A stretch of DNA of 9,527 nucleotides from a bacterium. Its GTDB lineage: Bacteria; Pseudomonadota; Alphaproteobacteria; Rhizobiales; Xanthobacteraceae. Shown piece after piece: positions 5,800 through 9,527 of this stretch. Each line of letters begins with the position of its first letter. Positions within the stretch are counted from its first letter, which is position 1. The position numbers and the translations under genes were made by a program. The DNA lies in assembly GCA_029946075.1 (NCBI GenBank), contig JAQSDT010000007.1, positions 1-9,527 on the forward strand, written 5' to 3'. The notes under the pieces are model-generated. The model had not been told where the DNA came from. It made no database searches and saw only the letters and a program-made list of their open reading frames with translations.

Positions 5800-7992
5800 A
5801 TGCTGCGGAAACTACTCCTCGGAAGCTCATCGCTGATGCTGCTCGGCGCCGCCGCGCCGGCTGCGGATCTGGCCCCGCAGCCGAGGGCGCTTCCTGCCAC
5901 GGCGCAATCCTGGGCCGGCTTCTATCTCGGCCTCCACGGCGGCTATGGCTGGGGCCGGCACGATTTTTCGACCTTGCAGATCGATCTGAATAACCCGATC
6001 GGCGGTGTCCGTTCCAGCGGCGCGGTCTATGGCGCCCATGCCGGTTACAACTGGCAATTCGGCCGCGCAGTCACCGGCCTCGAGTTCGACTTCAGTGCGA
6101 CCGACATCAAGGGAAGCACGTCGATATCCGGCTTCAACCCCAATAACTTCACTTACGACTTCACCCGTAGCGACCGATTGAAATATCTCGGCTCGGCGCG
6201 GGCCCGGCTTGGATGGTCTGCGACGGACAACCTCTTGATCTACGCCACGGCCGGCGCCGCGTGGGAGCGCAGCGGTGAGTCGAGGGATCTGCGCAGCGTC
6301 AGCAATGTCTTCGCGTTCCAGAATGGAACCACCACGGGCACGACGCCGTTCGATCGCTTCGGCTGGGTCGCGGGCGCGGGCGTCGAGGCCAAACTCACCG
6401 GCAGCAACTGGGTCGGCCGCGTCGAATATCTGCATTATGATTTCGGTTCGGTCGACGAGATCAGGACCCGGACATCGGCCTTCGTGAATTTTCCATCCTT
6501 TGCCGAACGCAGCGGGCGGCACAGCTACGACATCGTTCGCGCCGGTCTGTCCTACAAATTCGGAACGATCGCGCCTGTCAGCGCTATCCCCTATGCCAAG
6601 GCGCCGGCGATGGTATCAGCGTCGTCATGGGTGGGCTTCTATCTCGGCGTTCACGCCGGCTACGGCTGGGGCGAAAACAAATTCAGCGATCCCTGGCGGT
6701 TTACGCCGCTCGCCAGCATCGTCGGACCGAAACTTCAGGGCGCGGTATTCGGCGGCCATGCCGGCTACAACTGGCAATATGATCGCGCCGTTGCCGGCCT
6801 CGAGCTCGATTTCAGCGGCACGAACATCAAGGGCAGCTCCCCGAACAGCTTTGCGGGCGTCGAGAGTGCGGCGAGTTCGACCAGCATCGCCTATCTCGGA
6901 TCGATCCGCGGCCGGCTGGGCTGGACGCCGTCCGACAACTGGCTGCTCTACGGCACCGCGGGTCTCGGCTGGGAGCGTCTCGATCGAAGCCTTCTGATCG
7001 TCAGTCCAGGCCAGGCCGGCACGCAGAGCTTCGACAGCGTCGCGACCTCCAACCGTTTCGGTTGGGTCGCCGGCGCCGGCGTGGAAGCCAGACTGCCCGG
7101 CAACAATTGGATCGGTCGCATCGAATATCTGCATTACGATTTCGGCACCATCGAACCGTCAGGCCTGATCGCGACCAACATCTTCGTGCCTTCCACTGCC
7201 GGCAATCATCACCTCGACATCGTGCGCGCCGGTTTGTCATACAAGTTCGGTGATCCCGCAGCCGTCGCCGCGGTGCCCTACGCCAAGGCGCCGGCCGTCA
7301 TCGCAACCAATTGGGCCGGATTTTATCTCGGCGCACACGGCGGCTACGGCTGGAAGGACAATGATTTCACGCAGGTCGTTAACTTCATCAACCTCTCACA
7401 GGCCGGAGGTATCAGGTCAAACGGCTGGGTTGCCGGCTGGCATGCCGGTTACAACTGGCAGTACGGCAAGATCGTCACGGGTATCGAGACCGATTTCAGC
7501 TTCAGTGGCATCAGCGGCGATTCTGCGCTCGTGACTGGCCCCGGCGAATTCGGCGGCACACTCGATGCCCGCCTCAGCGATCGCGTGAAATATCTCGCAA
7601 CATCACGGGCGCGGCTCGGCTGGCTGCCATCGGAAACCGTGCTGCTGTACGCGACCGGCGGTCTGGCATGGGAGCGGCTGCAGCGAACCGCGACCACGGT
7701 GGAATCCGTCGGCGGTTTGTCGATGACCGAGACGGCGCGGACACCGCGCGATCATCTCGGCGGCGTGATCGGCGTCGGCGCGGAGTGGATGCCGTGGGGA
7801 CCGAACTGGGTCGGCCGGCTCGAATATCTGCACTACGATTTCGGCAAGGTGCAGGACACGGTGACCCGTACATCCACCGTGCCGGGTATCGCATCCTATT
7901 CGGAGAGGCGCGGCCGTCAGACCATCGAGGTGCTGCGCGCCGGCATTTCCTACAAGTTCACGCCGGAGCAACCGGTCGTCGCGAGATACTAG
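5800..7992 (+). CDS. Triple outer-membrane beta-barrel protein (three tandem Omp25/Omp31-type domains)
   Basis: A 730-residue secreted protein. Residues 1-21 are a signal peptide (MLRKLLLGSSSLMLLGAAAPA, cleavage before ADL). Three full copies of the eight-stranded barrel of the Omp25/Omp31 (porin family) type follow: residues 38-254, 277-483 and 505-720. Each copy opens with W-A/V-G-F-Y-L-G-x-H-x-G-Y-G-W, has HAGYNWQ about 40 residues in, then R-LGW plus LLIYATAG-type strands, the hairpin EYLHYDFG, and a closing strand R-A-G-L/I-S-Y-K-F, the usual outer-membrane insertion signal ending in F. Linkers of about 22 residues carry A-I/V-PYAKAPA. After barrel 3 comes a 10-residue tail ending in Y. 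Single-barrel relatives are about 200-280 residues long. An AGAGG-like site precedes the start at 5800; the open frame upstream to 5623 would hide the signal peptide. Divergent from the AsnC gene. Role unknown. Confidence 0.93.
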   Translation: MLRKLLLGSSSLMLLGAAAPAADLAPQPRALPATAQSWAGFYLGLHGGYGWGRHDFSTLQIDLNNPIGGVRSSGAVYGAHAGYNWQFGRAVTGLEFDFSATDIKGSTSISGFNPNNFTYDFTRSDRLKYLGSARARLGWSATDNLLIYATAGAAWERSGESRDLRSVSNVFAFQNGTTTGTTPFDRFGWVAGAGVEAKLTGSNWVGRVEYLHYDFGSVDEIRTRTSAFVNFPSFAERSGRHSYDIVRAGLSYKFGTIAPVSAIPYAKAPAMVSASSWVGFYLGVHAGYGWGENKFSDPWRFTPLASIVGPKLQGAVFGGHAGYNWQYDRAVAGLELDFSGTNIKGSSPNSFAGVESAASSTSIAYLGSIRGRLGWTPSDNWLLYGTAGLGWERLDRSLLIVSPGQAGTQSFDSVATSNRFGWVAGAGVEARLPGNNWIGRIEYLHYDFGTIEPSGLIATNIFVPSTAGNHHLDIVRAGLSYKFGDPAAVAAVPYAKAPAVIATNWAGFYLGAHGGYGWKDNDFTQVVNFINLSQAGGIRSNGWVAGWHAGYNWQYGKIVTGIETDFSFSGISGDSALVTGPGEFGGTLDARLSDRVKYLATSRARLGWLPSETVLLYATGGLAWERLQRTATTVESVGGLSMTETARTPRDHLGGVIGVGAEWMPWGPNWVGRLEYLHYDFGKVQDTVTRTSTVPGIASYSERRGRQTIEVLRAGISYKFTPEQPVVARY
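5911..7959 (+). repeat. Threefold in-frame tandem repeat of the barrel-coding unit
   Basis: The units are 5911-6561, 6628-7248 and 7312-7959, about 620-650 bp each, joined by spacers of about 65 bp. Shared DNA stretches include CATGCCGGTTACAACTGGCA-like words near 6038, 6759 and 7441, and GAATATCTGCATTATGATTT-like words near 6423, 7123 and 7821. Identity is high at barrel-strand motifs and low in the surface-loop segments, so the duplication is old and the copies have been kept functional. Confidence 0.85.
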
Positions 7993-8967
7993 TCACGGCT
8001 GCACGTTCAGCGTCCGCACCACGCGAAAGCTGTGGCCGCCGCCGTCGACGATCGCGTTCTCGCGATAGCCTGACCGGATCATGTTGGCGGACCAGTCCCA
8101 GGTGCCGCCGCGCAGCATGCGCTTCTTGCAGTCGCCTTCCAGCCATGGCGATCCGTCGATCGGTGTGTCCTCGTTGTAGCGCTTGTTGAAACAGTCCTCG
8201 GTCCATTCGAACACGTTGCCGTGCACCTGATACAGGCCGAACGGGTTGGGTGCGTAGGAATCCACCACCGTAGGACCCTTGCTGTCCATGCCGCGCGGGC
8301 CGCCGCCATAGGGTGTCGATGCCCGGTAGTTGGCGTTCTGCGCGCTGACGGTGTCGCCGAACCAGAACGGCGTCGTGGTGCCTGCGCGGGTGAAATATTC
8401 GCGCTCGGATTCGCTGGGGAGGCGATAGGTGCGACCGACCTTCTTCGACAGCCACGCCAGATAGAGCTTCGCCGCCTCGAAGTTGATGCCTTGCGCGGGC
8501 ATGCGGCCCCGGCCGAATCCCTTTTCGTCGCCCTTGATGCGGCCGCAGCCGCCATCCGCCAGACACGCGTCCCATTCGTCGAACGAAATCGCGAAGCGTC
8601 CGACCGCGAACGGCTTTGCAAAGCTGACGCGGTGGATCGGGTCTTCGCCCTTGAAACGATCCGGCTCGTCGGCCGGCGTTCCCATCATGAAAGAGCCCTT
8701 CGGCACCACCACCATTTCGGGGCAGTGGATGCACTCCTTGAAGCTGTCGTGCGGGAGCAGCGCCTGTTCGAGTTCCGGCGTCAGCGGCTGCACGGCCTTT
8801 TCGGGAAAGAACTGCCGTGGCGGCGGGCCCGGCAGTTCGGGTGGCCGCTGATCCTGTCCGTATGCCGGCGGCGGCAATTGCGGCTTCGTCGCCGAGGCGC
8901 TCCCGGCCAGAGAAACGGCGAGGACCCCGGCGATCAGAGGGGCCGACAGCTTCGATGCGATGGACAT
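7993..8967 (-). CDS. Exported FGE/SUMF1-like protein lacking the catalytic cysteines
   Basis: A 324-residue exported protein of the formylglycine-generating-enzyme (FGE-sulfatase) fold. Residues 1-26 are a signal peptide ending SASA; a proline-rich stretch follows (31-50). The domain runs from about 78 to 320: CIHCPEMVVVPKGSFMMG (79-96), YRLPSESEREYFTRAGT (181-197), FGLYQVHGNVFEWTEDCF (243-260), RMLRGGTWDW (283-292) and the closing SFRVVR (313-318). In true FGE the segment after RGGS holds two cysteines, 3 and 8 residues past the serine. Here T289 takes the serine's place and W292 and I297 fall at the cysteine positions, so oxidation of sulfatase cysteines is not expected. Six other cysteines (C79, C82, C135, C141, C259, C280) may form disulfides. 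The start at 8967 has AGGGA 6 bases upstream. The stop directly abuts that of the barrel gene, tail to tail. Confidence 0.92.
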   Translation of the reverse strand: MSIASKLSAPLIAGVLAVSLAGSASATKPQLPPPAYGQDQRPPELPGPPPRQFFPEKAVQPLTPELEQALLPHDSFKECIHCPEMVVVPKGSFMMGTPADEPDRFKGEDPIHRVSFAKPFAVGRFAISFDEWDACLADGGCGRIKGDEKGFGRGRMPAQGINFEAAKLYLAWLSKKVGRTYRLPSESEREYFTRAGTTTPFWFGDTVSAQNANYRASTPYGGGPRGMDSKGPTVVDSYAPNPFGLYQVHGNVFEWTEDCFNKRYNEDTPIDGSPWLEGDCKKRMLRGGTWDWSANMIRSGYRENAIVDGGGHSFRVVRTLNVQP

Positions 8968-8969
8968 GG

Positions 8970-9008
8970 AGCATCCCTGGCGAGCGACGATGCTGGTTGG
9001 TCGCTCGC
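8970..9008 (-). promoter_or_regulatory. Stem-loop in the FGE-like gene leader, next to its ribosome-binding site
   Basis: A perfect 9-bp inverted repeat, GCGAGCGAC (8980-8988) and GTCGCTCGC (9000-9008), encloses an 11-base loop and ends 1 base before the AGGGA Shine-Dalgarno sequence (8974-8978, minus strand). The loop word AGCATC (minus strand, 8989-8994) is complementary to GATGCT (8970-8975), which includes the end of the ribosome-binding site. A pseudoknot could thus hide the site, though the 4-base connector across a 9-bp stem is tight. It could instead be a protein-binding operator. Confidence 0.4.
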
Positions 9009-9066
9009 AACGGAAATCGCGTTCAGGCCGGTTTGAGCTTTCGAATGGCGTGGGGTAGACGACCTC

Positions 9067-9279
9067 ATGAAATATTTTCCGGATGAGCCGGCAGACGGTG
9101 CGTGGGCCAGATATGCCGTGCTCGCCGTTCCGTTGGCCTATCTCGTCCTGGCGCCGGTCTATTCGGCGCACGCGGCGCCCTGGGGACGGCAGGTCGATCC
9201 GGAGTCCGCCTACCTGATGAATGGCATCGCCTGCGAGAAGGTGCACGAGAGCTACGCGCGGACGCCGGCTTCCGAGTAG
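9067..9279 (+). CDS. Small hypothetical protein with one hydrophobic segment
   Basis: A 70-residue protein that I do not recognise. It begins MKYFPDEPADGAWARY, then has a hydrophobic stretch at about 16-36 (YAVLAVPLAYLVLAPVYSAHA) that could be a membrane segment or an uncleaved signal, followed by a polar tail with one cysteine (C56). Third codon positions are mostly G or C, as in the neighbouring genes, which supports it being real. The ribosome-binding site is poor (GACGACCTC before the ATG). It is divergent from the FGE-like gene across 99 bp. The reverse strand here is open too, but without a matching start or domain. Confidence 0.55.
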   Translation: MKYFPDEPADGAWARYAVLAVPLAYLVLAPVYSAHAAPWGRQVDPESAYLMNGIACEKVHESYARTPASE

Positions 9280-9333
9280 GCGACAAAAAATCGAAAACCA
9301 GATGCAGCCTGTAGCTCGGCGCGGCTGGCGCTT

Positions 9334-9423
9334 ATGGCAGCATCGGTGCTGTTTGCGGTGTCGATTGCGGCCTGTGCCGCTTTTCTGACATGGATGCGGC
9401 GCGCCGCGGCCGGAGCGGCGTGA
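9334..9423 (+). CDS. Doubtful 29-residue single-membrane-segment ORF
   Basis: MAASVLFAVSIAACAAFLTW followed by MRRAAAGAA: a hydrophobic helix with basic residues at one end, the shape of a small inner-membrane protein. It is in the same frame as the 70-residue gene upstream, whose TAG at 9277 is followed by open codons all the way to 9423. No ribosome-binding site is visible before its ATG. It could be a very small membrane protein, the decayed end of a longer one, or chance. Confidence 0.2.
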   Translation: MAASVLFAVSIAACAAFLTWMRRAAAGAA

Positions 9424-9527
9424 CAAATTAACGTCAGCGGACAAAATATGACTGTGCGAAATGACAGTGCACGGTCTTTCTATTTTGCAGTGCAGCAACT
9501 ATCTGGTTTGGATCACGTTACCCCGCG

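Noticed and set aside
5911..7959. Periodic repeats that might suggest a CRISPR array or satellite DNA
   Set aside because: The period is about 700 bp, in frame, with conservation concentrated at protein motifs; there are no short identical repeats with unique spacers.
8968..9498. N-terminal extension of the FGE-like gene to a 501-residue protein
   Set aside because: The extension has no domain, would bury a clear signal peptide, and runs antisense to the 70-residue gene; the start at 8967 has a good ribosome-binding site.

Overview
The window looks like chromosomal DNA of a high-GC alphaproteobacterium, most likely Bradyrhizobium or a close relative in the Nitrobacteraceae. This rests on strongly GC-biased third codon positions, Omp25/Omp31-type outer-membrane barrels introduced by W-x-G-F-Y-L-G motifs, and palindromic intergenic repeats (1-139 and 2591-2675) of the kind scattered through those genomes. 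The taxon is an inference; no rRNA or marker gene is present.

Layout, left to right: a paired inverted-repeat element (1-139); a cytochrome P450 on the minus strand (168-1544), with a possible 50-codon leader ORF overlapping its start (1481-1633); an exported SGNH/GDSL-type hydrolase on plus (1765-2580); a palindromic repeat (2591-2675); a luciferase-like (LLM) flavin monooxygenase on minus (2709-3950); a two-domain VOC/glyoxalase-fold protein on plus (4123-4824); a 260-bp gap with two stem-loops; an Lrp/AsnC regulator on minus (5085-5558); a 730-residue outer-membrane protein made of three tandem beta-barrel units on plus (5800-7992); an exported formylglycine-generating-enzyme-like protein on minus (7993-8967) whose stop codon abuts that of the barrel gene; and a small, probably membrane-associated protein on plus (9067-9279). 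The last ~250 bases hold only a doubtful 29-codon ORF and some short repeats.

The eight well-supported genes alternate strand without exception, so there is no operon. Each gene shares its promoter region with one neighbour and its 3' region with the other. The useful functional links are therefore the divergent pairs: P450/SGNH hydrolase, LLM monooxygenase/VOC protein, AsnC regulator/triple-barrel protein, and FGE-like/small protein. Two oxygenases and a VOC protein close together suggest oxidative catabolism of hydrophobic compounds, but no substrate can be read from the sequence. The AsnC regulator is the natural candidate to control itself and the divergent barrel gene.

The most unusual object is the triple-barrel outer-membrane protein: three complete copies of a domain that normally forms a whole protein, joined by linkers that resemble the mature N-terminus of single-barrel relatives. 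Also notable are the FGE-like protein, which lacks both catalytic cysteines of true FGE, and the stem-loop with possible pseudoknot pairing directly upstream of its ribosome-binding site. I see no CRISPR array, tRNA, rRNA, transposase, phage gene or recognisable defence system.
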